This document shows, one piece after another, positions 29,591 to 41,189 of a DNA stretch of 64,000 bases. Position 1 is the first letter of the stretch. Each line of letters opens with the position of its first letter. A program made the position numbers and the translations under genes. The notes beneath the pieces were generated by a model. It saw nothing but the letters and a program-made list of their open reading frames with translations. It did no database searches and was not told where the DNA came from. Source of the stretch: Cristatella mucedo (lineage: Eukaryota > Bryozoa > Phylactolaemata > Cristatellidae). The stretch lies in assembly GCA_009760855.2 (NCBI GenBank), contig WPIO01000049.1, positions 2,196,001 to 2,260,000 on the forward strand, read 5' to 3'.

Positions 29591-30274
29591 AGGAGTTTGC
29601 ACGTGCACTGCCACGACGGGAGACGCTGACCCCACGAGATATTTTTTTCACGATTACCACTTCTTGATTTGATGTCTGCATATTGCCAATCTCGCGTGAT
29701 AGTTTCCTAGCCTCTTGCTGCTCGCGCAGCTGCAACGCCCTCTTTTCCCAGCTGCTTTTCTTGGGGGGGATGGAGTCCCGTGGCCTAGCCAGCAGCAGTT
29801 CGATGAACTGGCTACACCTGTTCGTGTAGCTCACGTGTCATGTTGCGCGATCGTTGGACACTGCTGCGATCAGCCCAGTGTGTGTAGAGATTGCTCTCAG
29901 ACAGGCGTGTCAATGAGGTTTCAGCCCTGAAATGGGCATGCGATGCTTACACTTGGTTGGCCCTCTGCTGCCTTAAACGTCGTTTCACCTAATGCCTTGC
30001 TCCTCCTCATCTGTATCCTCCTTGGATGTCATGGCTGGTGCATCGGCCAACGCTGCTTTTTTAAAGTGTTTTTTTCTGGCACACTCGTCTTGATGTCTAT
30101 TGATTGATTGATTGATCAATTAATAGCCGATTAATGCTGGCGAACCTTATCCTGCTCCGACAGACCTAAGATGCTCCTGCGGTGCTGCAGCTTAATATAA
30201 AGTGGTGCAGTAAGTTGTCCTCTGGATTTCGTTCGTGGTCGCCGATAGATATTATTTTTTCGTTCGTTTATGGA

Positions 30275-30402
30275 TGTGGCAGCATGCGTCCAGTGATGAA
30301 ACCATTCAATCGCGTTTCCCTTTGCAGCAAATGTAAAGTGCCTAGAAAGAGATGGAGTTCTCTGAGGGTTCTTTATCAAGTGTATTATTATTATATTATT
30401 AT
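30275..30402 (+). mobile_element. LINE-A 3' end
   Basis: CGCGTTTCCCTTTGCAGCAA, the stem-loop and an ATT-type tail. It is 5'-truncated. Confidence 0.85.
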
Positions 30403-30904
30403 GAAAAGAAACACTGAAGAAATGAATAGCTTAACATCTGTGCAATCATGGATTAGCCACAGGTTAAGGGTCTTTTGAAATTGCTCCAGATTAAGGGTCC
30501 ATTGAAATCGCTCAAGGGGCCCATCTCTTGTACGTCTCATTGTATGTGACGAGCTGTAATGGGATGCGATTGCTGTCGCACTATGGTCACCATTTGAAGT
30601 GTCTGCAGTGTAGCAGTTCTTCGCGTCTGCCATAGTCACTTTTTGGGAGGTTCATGTTTGATGATGCCCCGAACGAAAGATGCACTCTGAAAAGGCGAAC
30701 GAGGGATAAAATAAAGGTTATGGCTGCAGGTATGGTATTCGACCGTCTCTCGTGCCTCTATTTTTCTCATTTCAGCTGAAGCTCGCTGTCGTGTTGTGGC
30801 ATATAGGATTATATTTGAGCTGGACCTCAAAAGTAAGGACTAGCTCTCATGGTGTGGGAGGGGAACAGGGTTTACCAGACCAACGCATATCGCTTGAACA
30901 TAAA

Positions 30905-32400
30905 AATGATAATAATATTGTACTTGATAATAATAATACAAGATAAAGCTCCCTCAGAGAACTCAAAAATATCTCTTTCTAGGCACTTTACATTTGCTGC
31001 AAAGGAAACACGATCGAATGGTGAGTGGTATCATGCTTGATAAACAACATAAATAACGTGGTTAGGGGTGACATGCGAGTGTGGTTAGTGGCAGCATTCA
31101 CAATGTCAGCACGCATAAGCACATGAAGGACGAATCACAGAGACCCACTAAATGCTATCATAAATAGGTGTGTTTATAATTTCTTTTTAAATGTGGTCAA
31201 GTCAGGGGATGTCGTGATGAAAGTCGGGATTGAGTTCCAGGCGTACGAACTAAATGCACGGTCTCCAAAGGATTTGAGGTTTGTACGAGGTATGGGTAAA
31301 CAGTTAGTTTCCGAAAAGCGGGTGGTAAGATTCTTGGCCTGGTTGGGGAGGAGATCTGATAGGTAGGCTGGATCCAAAGGATGAAGAGAGCTAAATGTGA
31401 GCGACGAAACCTTGAAGTCGATGGACTGCTTGATTGATAGCCAGTGCATGTCGGCGAACAGTGGTGTGATGTGGCAACTGCCAAGCTCACGACAGACGAG
31501 CCTGGCTGCCAAGTTTTGTACCAGCCAAAAAATTACCTATAGCGAGGAAGGATCGATTTCTTGCAAACGAAATCGAAATGAGATCGGATAAATCTGAGAT
31601 ACAGGAGGATTTTGTACCTGGTGGGTGATAGACTACAGCCACCATCGGTTGCTTGTTTTCGGGTGAAATCAAGACGATCGATTAAAAAAACTGCTTCGAG
31701 AGTACTGCAAATGGCTTGAGGTTGAATTTTGAGAGCACGATAACAGCAACTCCACCTCCAGTTTTGATTGATCTAGGAGTGGGAAAGAATAAGAAACCAG
31801 TCGGGGTAGCGTCTTTAATCGTCGGTCAGTTTACCGATTTTAGCCAAGTTTCAGTCAAGGCGAGCGGGTCGAATTCATTTTAAAAAACAAGGTCGCTTGT
31901 TACTAGAGGTTTATTGCACTTTGAGCGGGGATTCCAAAGGCAAGCGTTAAGTTTAGCCGCTGGAGTTATAGCAGGCCTGATGACCCCTAATTTAGAGAGA
32001 TTTACAGTGACGCATGTGAGGGAGCCTGTTGAGCGGTTCGAGACAATGCTAGGAATACCAAACGAGTGGGTACCAGCTAGCAGTTCCCGCCAAACGAGCG
32101 GCGTCTAGGCTGGCGGCTCCGGCCACCGAGGCGGCTCCGGGATGCTTTCCTTTTGTTAATGCATAATTCACGGATCTTAGCAACAGCATTAACATCTAGG
32201 AATGCATTTGATCTATGATGAAGCAATAATAGCTGTGAACGATCATAACCAACATACAGGTTGCTAGCCGATGGCATAGTTAAGGCAGCAGCCGGCGTGG
32301 GAGACCCAGCAGCCCGAAGCGATAAGCGTTTAGATATCCATAGGAACGCAATTTCGTACTCGCTACGGTCAAATAGCAATCAGAATAACATGAGGTACAC
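30905..32400 (-). mobile_element. LINE-A copy with N-terminus, endonuclease and 3' end but no reverse transcriptase
   Basis: In element order (right to left): an ORF2-like N-terminal stretch (DRSQLLLLHHRS, about 32200-32260); an apurinic-type endonuclease domain (conceptual KQPMVAVVYHPPGTKSS near 31620-31660, GGGVAVI upstream, FLAIGNF near 31530); then directly the ORF2 C-terminus (RLVCRELGSCHITPLFADMH, 31400-31500), the 3' UTR and the stem-loop with ATT-type tail (30907-31010). The expected central RT region is absent, with a junction near 31525-31540. Stops and frameshifts are frequent. Confidence 0.75.
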
Positions 32401-32639
32401 GAGACCCGGAATATAATTTTTTTGTTCTTCCCCTCCACACTAACCAGTACAAAGCAAGCTGTTCTCTGTTTAATGTCGCGTCAGCCGGTTTCGGTTAAGT
32501 CAGCTCGTCTGTATTCCCCCAACTGGCTTGTTGAGTGTGCTGCTCGAGTACGAATGGGCAATCGAGGCTGACTATCAGGAATGCTTAGTAGTAAATTGGC
32601 TAACCGTAACAAGTTGTATTAAGCGACAATGATTATTAA

Positions 32640-32758
32640 GTGTGACTGTGGTTATTAAGTGCTTTCTTTGCAGCAAACGTAAAGCACCTAGAAAGAGATT
32701 GAGTTCTCTGAGGACGGTTTATCAAATGTGTTATTATTACTATTATTTAGTGTGGCTG
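32640..32758 (+). mobile_element. LINE-A 3' tail
   Basis: CTTTCTTTGCAGCAAACG, stem-loop and tail. Confidence 0.85.
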
Positions 32759-32944
32759 TGGGAGATAATAAATTGTATAGAATATAAGATTTTAGACTGC
32801 TTTGCTTGGTTTTTCTAGTCCTTGTAAGGAGAGAATATAAAATAAAGATCTCGTACAGAACGTTATTTGATTATGGCCGTCATAGCGACACCATGCTGTA
32901 AACATGCATGTACATCCATAAATAAGGAGAAACAAAGATACGGT

Positions 32945-33910
32945 GAGTGTTATGCTGTCAAGCTTTCCACAATGTACCCAAGCCTAAGCAGGTTTCGGTT
33001 CACATAAGGGGTAGCCGACTTAACATTCGCATATGGATGGTAACAGGCTGTCTTAATTTAAATAACAAAAAAATCAACTTATTAGTTATGGGCAATCTAA
33101 ACGTGACTCGGAAATTAAAAGGCTTAACGCTCAAAATTGGCTTTACCAGCATATCTCCTATTGCGTCTGCACGGAGTATAGGTGTCTATTTCCTAAGTGA
33201 CCTTTCACTAGACGAACGCCTCAGCTCCACAGTCTAGTCTGCATACTTTCAGCTACATACCGTTGGTAGAATTTGGGCTTGTTTAGACAAGTATACCTCA
33301 TCGAAATTGGTCCATGCATTGGTGACATTCCGCCTCAACTTCTGCCACACTTTGCTTGCTGGCCTACGGGCCTGTGCAATTAGGTACTTGCAGCTAGTGC
33401 AAAACTCTGCAGCCAGAATTGTCTGTCGTGAGCGTCGCAGTTGCCACATCGCACCACTTCTCGCTGACGTGCACTGGCTCCCAATCAAGCAGCATATCGA
33501 CTTCAGAGTTCTGTTACTTACTTTTAGGTCCCTTTATTCACCGGCTCCAGCGTAACTATCAGAACTACTTCTCTACCCGGCTTGACATCGTACTACCCGT
33601 CTTTCTGAATCAAATCGTTTAGCTACCTCGTATAACCTAAAGTCCTTTGGAGAAAATTTTATTTATTTCGTATGCCCCGAAGCCTGCAAATCACTCTCGA
33701 CTTTCGACACGACATCTCCCATCTTGATATTTAAAAAGAAGTGAAAAGGCACCTCTTTATCACTGCATTTAGTGGGTCCTTGCGATTCGTCCTTTTGTGT
33801 GCTAATGCATGCTGACACTGTAGGTGCTTCCACTAATCATATTTGCATGCTTCCCTGTGCATATCACCTCTAACCATCTTATACTAGTACACATTGTGCA
33901 TGCTACCGCT
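32945..33910 (+). mobile_element. LINE-A ORF2 C-terminal half and 3' UTR
   Basis: Plus-strand frames give LSDLSLDERLSS, then LVHALVTFRLNFCHTLLAGL, RYLQLVQNSAARIVCRE and IAPLLADVHWLPIKQHIDF. This is the conserved thumb/C-terminal region of L2/CR1-like ORF2. Stops interrupt it after SPAPA and later. The 3' UTR runs to about 33910 but its own stem-loop is displaced by the inverted pair that follows. Confidence 0.85.
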
Positions 33911-33911
33911 A

Positions 33912-34082
33912 GCTCAATGGTAGTAATAATAATGTACTTGATGTACTTGATAAAGCGCCCTCAGAGAACTTAATCTCTTTCTAGGTGCTTTACATGTTGC
34001 CTTTACAGCATATGTAAAGTGCCTAGATAGAGATTAAGTTATGTGAGGGCATAATACAAATGTATTACTATTATTATTAATA
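33912..34082. repeat. Two LINE-A tails fused head to head (inverted repeat)
   Basis: A minus-strand tail (33917-33996) is followed within about 16 bp by a plus-strand tail (34010-34082). The arms of about 70 bp can pair: TAAAGCGCCC...GGTGCTTTACAT with ATGTAAAGTGCC and onward. Confidence 0.85.
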
Positions 34083-34187
34083 TGTCATTTGTGTGCACCG
34101 CAAGATAACTTAATGTCTATTCAAATACTTTGCAACATGCCGCAAGAGAATCAATACTGAGGTATTATCCTATTATGAGGTAACATC

Positions 34188-37100
34188 CTATGTGAAAACC
34201 TCCATAACAAGTGAATCAGTATCAGTATATAACAATTTTATTTTTGAATCATATCTTTTCTTCATTGTTAGATAATAGAACTTTTGGATCAACATCTTTG
34301 ACAAGTCAAGAATACAGAAACCAACGTAAATAGGCTTATTTAATGTTACTGTCTCCTTATTACTTTCAACACAAACAATGTTATTAGATAATATTTTCCT
34401 ATCAACAAACCTTGGACTTCAATAAATCTTATTCATTCTTACTAAATAATCACTCAATTCTCCATTTAACAATTCAATGTTTTTCCTTCCACGAACATTT
34501 TCCATTGTCTTACCAAAGAATGCATTATTTAATAACTTAAAGAAATCCTTTTTAAAGTCATTCTTTGCACCATTCCTAAACTTAGTATTGTTATCAATAT
34601 ATTCTTCTAACCAGCTTGATTGATCAAACTCTAATACTCTATGTATTTTTGTTAATTCATAACGTAACTCAATGCAATTCTTTAGATTAAGATAATGAAT
34701 AGCATACTTTTCTTTTGGTTCTAAATCAAGTACTAGTTTTTCTACTTGATCGCTACCTCTCTTAAAAATCTTTTGATAATTGGAATATTTATCTTTTGTT
34801 ACTCGTTTGTTCTCTGGAAGTAAAAGATAATCAGAAAAATAATCATGTTTTTCTTTAGGACAATTCATATCAACTTCAAGAACATAACCTTTGTTTGATG
34901 TTGTTTTAAATTTCTTAATTATATCATCTTTATTCTTGTTCCATAATTTTACTTTTTGTTTTGATAAGAAATTAAAACACCACTTGGTAAATTCTGTTTT
35001 ATTGCCCATCCATAAAGATTGGTTGCATCAAAGTATAAAAGATAAGAAGATAATTTCTTAGGATCAAAATCAATACACCTTGGATTATTAGCTGTAGCAT
35101 ATCGCTTTGAAACTTGTGTCATCCCACCACGGATTCCATTCTCAAAGAATAAATACATATCTGGATCAGTTAATAATTCAAGAACAACACCAACGTGTTT
35201 CAAAACCTGCAGTCCAAGTTAATTGTTGGGTTGTTAAAAACTTTGCAGGATCCAATTCGTAATTTTTAATTATTAAATCACAAAATCTCTCAAAAACATC
35301 TGCCAAACCTAAAACATCAATCTTTAGATATAAGTCATGATAGTCTTTTAGGTTTTTTATTTCAAATGCATTCCATACTTTTTCTGCATGTTCGTAATCT
35401 TCTTTTGAGATATCACCACTAAGACTAGAGTAAAACTTTTCAGTTGGTGGTAAACTTGCTTCTGGAAATCTAGCAAAAGAATCCAAGTACTCATAAGGAT
35501 AAACTCCTTTTCTAGTAAGTAATGCTATCTTTTTATCATCATATTGTTTTCCTTCAAACTCATTAAAGTGTTGTATTATTGTGGTAAATTTATCATTTGC
35601 CTTTGATAAGTTCTTCATTAGATTAGGTAGAGAACTTTGTAACAATTGACAAGAATCTCTAAAACATAACTCTCCGAAATCTATAGTTAAAAATATTTCT
35701 TTATTATTGGCAATTACTTGTTTTTCATCTTCATCACAACTGAGTGCACTAACAATTAAATGAGAATCATATCCTCTAAGATTGTGAATATATACTGGAA
35801 GTTTAAGGGAATTTATTTATATCTTTAGTTTTGAGTTGCAAGATCCATGTGCTGCTCCGCTATATTTACCAGTTAAAGGACAGTGATCCAATACCTTTTC
35901 ACTTTTGTCTAAGAATTTACCACATATCCAACAAGCATTTGGATTATCATATTCTTTTTTCTCTTCTTCTGTCATCGATAATTTATCACAAACTTTACAT
36001 TTATTAGGCACATTTTTAAGTTCCTCTTTATTATTTTTGAAATCTTCTTTTAATAAGAGAATAAATTTATCAACACAATCAGATCCAAAAGTTTGAGTAT
36101 ATTGTGATACGATTTTACCTTCATGATTTAAAGTTACACATGCACCTGAACAAGGTTTATGTTGATTGAAAGACCCTTTTATTGCTTTTTCTGGATTATC
36201 AATTGAGCCTAGCAAACATTCAAAGTCAGCATATGCAACAAATGGTGACCTTATCATTTTATCAAAATCTCTTAACATAACTAAATCGCCTGTACCATCT
36301 TTTCTACTATTTGCATGTGGCATTTTAACTTTAGATGTTCCACAATGTTCAGAATTACAATCAATAATATGAGCATCTAGTTTTTCCTGTTCATAAAACC
36401 TTGAAAGACATCTCTTACAAAATAATCTTGTTCTTCCAATATCTTTACTAGTCCTGCATAAAGAATTAAAATTTGCAATAAGAACATAATGAAATTTTCC
36501 TTGATCACTATTTAAAAGAAGATCTACATGATTCTCACGTTCCTCAGAATTAACAATAAACGGGAATAAAGAATGAGTATATTCGTAAACATTTATAGTA
36601 ATATTAAATAGTTTAGCAAGTTTTGGAATATCCTCAACTCTAATTGGAACACTATTATTAACACTATATTGATTTCTTGGATCGTCTTCATCATTTTTTG
36701 TAAATAGTGGTTTTATTAAATGTATATTATATAAATGAATTATATATAATATATCTGAATACTTTTCTTGTAATATAAATCTTAAATTATGAGTTGATTT
36801 TTTATGATTAATAGATGGATGTAATGCTCTTAAAACACACCATAATGCCTAATAATTATCATCAGTATTCTTCATGTTTATAATGCATCTCTTATTTCTT
36901 AATTTTTCAGGAAGAGGAATATAAGAACCACCAATTTGAGGAGTATATCTTGTAAATTTCGCATAAGCACTAATAATTCCTATAACTCTACATGATGAAC
37001 CACCCTCATTCCAATCATCAAGTGTCTTATTCATTACAGCAAATTTTTTTAAAATAATTGATTTGAAATGAGAAACCCTATTCAAAATTGCTGGAGAAGA

Positions 37101-37606
37101 ACCGTTCAATACTGCAAAAACAGTTTCACTTCTTGAATTTTCTAATTTAACGTGAATGACAATACTCATCTTTACATTATTTATACTAGAAGAAGCACCA
37201 TTCATAACATCTGTTAATCCTGGAGTACAATTTTCTTTAAATTTATTAATATCTGAATCTTCCAATTTTAATCCTTCATATTCATAATCTATCTCATTAC
37301 CATTAGCAGTTTTCCTTCCAAAAAACCAACAAGTTGTTTCAATCTTACGAAGACGTTTTGTTTCACTAAAGAAACTATCTACCTTCTTTTTCTTAGGAGT
37401 TATTACTTTATGTACTGATAAAGTTTTAATTAGGGATTTTATATCGTTTGCAGAAACTGGATAATGAACTATACGAGAAGAATTACCATACTTCTTGTTA
37501 AAAGAAGGTTTATTGCCAAACTTTAATTCATATGAAGATACTAATCTTTTTGCGTGATCGTTAAACGTTTCAGCCTCACGCCGTGAAAATTCATTTTTTC
37601 AGACAT
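34188..37606 (-). pseudogene. Protein-primed family-B DNA polymerase relic (Polinton/adintovirus-like)
   Basis: AT-rich island read on the minus strand over about 1,140 codons. Visible in order: an N-terminal SYIPLPEKLRNK block (near 36920); a Cys/His finger FCKRCLSRF (near 36420); exonuclease motif I, AYADFECLL (near 36220); Cys pairs and an HNH-like block DHCPLTGKYSGAAHGSCN (near 35850); Exo II, HNLRGYDSHL (near 35780); polymerase motif A, FDATNLYGWA (near 35030); motif B, KLLNNAFFGKTMEN (near 34520); motif C, YTDTDSL (34206-34229). Breaks: an A-run indel near 37595; stops TAG (36849), TAA (35817), TGA (34419) and TAG (34188); a +1/-1 indel pair near 35200 and 34978, both in T-runs. The C-terminus after motif C is missing. 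Such elements encode a self-replicating polymerase; this copy cannot. Confidence 0.9.
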
Positions 37607-37680
37607 CTATATTAAGGAAATAATATTTATTTAATTAAAATAATATTTACTATAATATAAAGTTAAGTAAACTTTTGGTG

Positions 37681-37817
37681 AGTAGTCTGGGATTTTTTTA
37701 TTTGGCAAATTTACACTCAATGAGGGCATTTTGTAATGAGATCGAACGAATGTGAGATCGAATGAAAAAATGCTCGAGTTGAGGGTGAGGCTGCCAAATG
37801 GAAAAATCACATACTAC
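37681..37817. repeat. Imperfect inverted repeat beside the polymerase relic
   Basis: The left arm (AGTAGTCTGGGATTTTTTTA, then ATTTGGCA and GCATTTT, 37681-37733) pairs imperfectly with the right arm (AAAATGCTCGAG to ATACTACT, 37764-37817). The loop of about 30 bp holds two copies of GAGATCGAAYGAA (the Y is C in one, T in the other). It lies 75 bp upstream of the polymerase start and may be part of the element's terminal repeat. Confidence 0.75.
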
Positions 37818-37867
37818 TATCCCATAGCCAATAGATTTGTTTCCTGCTGCACGATGAGCCAACGTAT

Positions 37868-37965
37868 AATGGCATACAAATAATAATAGTAATAGTAATA
37901 CATTTATTATAGTGCCCTCAGATAGCCCAATCTCTTTCCACGCAGTTTATATTTGCTGCAAAGGA
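37868..37965 (-). mobile_element. LINE-A 3' tail
   Basis: AATAATAATAGTAATAG tail, TAGTGCCCTCAGATAGCCC, and CTGCAAAGG at the right end. Confidence 0.8.
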
Positions 37966-38045
37966 AGCACAAACGATTCCTACAACAAAATCACTGCTGT
38001 TACAACGAGCTATAGGGGATACTGTGCTAGCGAGCTTTTCTATTA

Positions 38046-38212
38046 GCTGATTTAAAAGCCTCTTTTGTATAGCGACAGAAGTGCCTTTACATCTATCACC
38101 ACCTCTTGCAACGGCGATAAAGGATCACCCACCACAGGATTCGAACCTACGACCTCGGGACCGTGGTCGTGAAAAGCAACCGCCTTACCTAGTGGGCCTT
38201 CACAGTTCACTG
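38046..38212 (-). mobile_element. tRNA-derived SINE, subfamily 1
   Basis: AGCTGATTTAAAAGCCTC at the left end, GGATTCGAACCT (box B) and CAACCGCCTTACCTAGTG (box A region). Confidence 0.88.
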
Positions 38213-39149
38213 GCGCTAACTTTTGCACAGGGAATGGCGCTACTTTTTAGACACATGAAAAATCACGTGATACCACGCCGGCTCCTCAAAGCGAGGCTAG
38301 CAACTCGCCGATGCCGCCTCGATCCGCGAAGGTCGTGCCGCGCAGGTAGGCAAGCTCGTCGCAGCAATAGAGAGTACATAAAATAACAATCCCGCGTCGC
38401 TAATCTAGAAATCAAGAATGAAACGAATGTTTCTAAGGAAATGTCAAGAAATGATTGTTTGTAAAGCAGCAGCCGCAGCTTGCAACTCACTTCAAAGCCT
38501 AAAGTGCGACTACTACGTGAGCTGGGCGTTTTTATGTCGCCTAAGCCTAAACTACGACATATCTGGTTTTTAATTCAGGAGCCGCTAATATGCTCTCGCG
38601 CTGCTGTCTGCTGTAGCGTGCTCAGCCTTTTACTGCGAACTCGTGCAGCTGCTCCGAAGCTAAAGACTTTCATACATCGTGCTAAACAGGCGCTACTAGT
38701 CTAAGTTCGGGCACAGAGCCAATACTTGTGAAACTAAACACGGGCTAATGTGACCGATGAAGCATCACCAATGAAAGCTGATGTAGCGATGAGAGCAGAG
38801 CATGACAAAAATCAAGTGCGCCGCCCAGACATCTGATTGGGGTCCTACCTACCTCAATCAGAAATGTCAAGGTGTATATGCCAATGTATAGTAGTGTTCG
38901 GGGTACCAGTTATGTAGAATGCGCTAAGAATCCAAGTTCGGTGCTCATCTCTCACTGTATGCACTCTCCGTCTGGCCGACGTAATCGCAAAACATAATCC
39001 AGGCTGTGATTTCTAAGCCGGCGACACTCAGCTATCGTTCAACCCGTCTCAGCCTCAGAGCTCTGAATCTGAATAAGCTGCGCTCGCTAGCTGCCTGCAT
39101 CGACGAATTTTGGATTTGGATGGCGACTATCTTCACCTTGGTTCGGCTA
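38213..39149. other. Intergenic DNA, no gene seen
   Basis: Unique-looking sequence with no supported coding region. Confidence 0.4.
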
Positions 39150-39375
39150 AGAGGTGAGGTGCTCACTTTTGACCACCAAACTCGTGGGCTCGAGCTCTGT
39201 GGTGAGCTGCGATAGCACACTAGGTAAGGCGGTTGCTTTTCACGACCACGGTCCCGAAGTCGTAGGTTCGAATCCTGTGGTGGGCGATCCTTTATCACCG
39301 CTGCAAGTGGTGGTGATGGCCGTAAAAGCTCTCTTGTCGCTATACAAAAAGAGGCTGTTAAATCAGCTAGTATTT
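39150..39375 (+). mobile_element. Tandem SINE heads: one fragment followed by a full subfamily-1 SINE
   Basis: The first head (AAGAGGTGAGGTGCTCAC ... GTGGGCTCGAGCTCTGTGG, to about 39205) is followed by a complete SINE with box A TAGCACACTAGGTAAGG, anticodon-arm GGTTG-CTTTTCA-CGACC, box B GGTTCGAATCC and the 3' end ATCAGCTAGTATTTTT. Confidence 0.85.
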
Positions 39376-39379
39376 TTTT

Positions 39380-39480
39380 ATTTCTTTTCTGAGATATATG
39401 TAAAGTGCCTTGATGGAGACTCCGTTTTCTCAGGGGGCTACATAAATGATTTATATGCATATAGTAATAGTCATACATTT
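39380..39480 (+). mobile_element. Degenerate LINE-A 3' tail
   Basis: ATGTAAAGTGCCTTGATGG, then TTTTCTCAGGGGGCTACATA, with a decayed tail. Confidence 0.65.
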
Positions 39481-39750
39481 GACTCCAACTACGATAGGAC
39501 CAACTTGACAGTTATGGGCAAGCCTAGTATCACTGTCAAGGTGATAACAACAGCCGTAAGATTTTTTCTTCATCACTCAACTGACCTCAGCCCCTAATCT
39601 GGAAGTAATTTATCCAAAGCAACTTGTCATTGAATGAGCCAATCCCCTTCGCAGTCGTTTAGTCGGCTTATTTTAAGGTGTGTAACAATTCAAAAACTGG
39701 GTCCTGCGTAGACAAGCGTACGAAAGCCAAACTAGTTCACGCATTTACGA

Positions 39751-40505
<755 letters not shown>

Positions 40506-41180
40506 TGGTTCCCTATCAATCATTAAAGCGACCTTGAGGATCCTCTCGCTGGCCGCCGTTCGCTTCAATCGGTTGCATTGCCCCAACCCATGCACAACTT
40601 CCTGGCTCTTCCGGTCTCGTGCTCTCGCCCCCCCCCACCCGTTCCGCGGCTGGCTTCCAGTCGCCAGTTGTCTCGCCATTTCTCGCACTTAATTGAAATC
40701 TGTTGGCGTTTGTGCCGTCAGCTCGCACGCACCAACAGATTGGAGCTTGCCTTCGCCTTCTGTCGCCGCCAGCACTGACTTGGCGTCATTTAAGTCTCAG
40801 CTAAAGATGCGCGCGTGCGTCGCAGCACTCACCTTTCTCTGCCTAGCTAGCTTACTGATGCGCGATTACCTCCCCCCCTTTACCCTACGGATGCGGTTAC
40901 GTGCCCCGGTGCAAGCGCTTTTGAAGCTCGTTCCTTAGGCGGCCTTTGCAATGGCGCCGCCATGGCAACCAAGGTTCAATTGAGCTCTAGTAGAGGATAT
41001 ATATCACTATCACCACGACGTGTCGCCGGCAAGCGTACGGGCAGGAGGGGAGGGGAGGGGGGCTAAACGCGCGCCCGAATTCGATCCTGGCTCCGAATTC
41101 CAGAAATACCAACCGGCCCAGGGAGGCCTATCTTAGTGCTAATACGTAGTGTCATATGTCATATGTCATAGTGTCATATG
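40506..41180. other. GC-richer intergenic DNA
   Basis: Pyrimidine-rich and without a supported gene. GTGTCATATG-type words repeat at 41149-41180. Confidence 0.4.
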
Positions 41181-41189
41181 CCATGTGTC

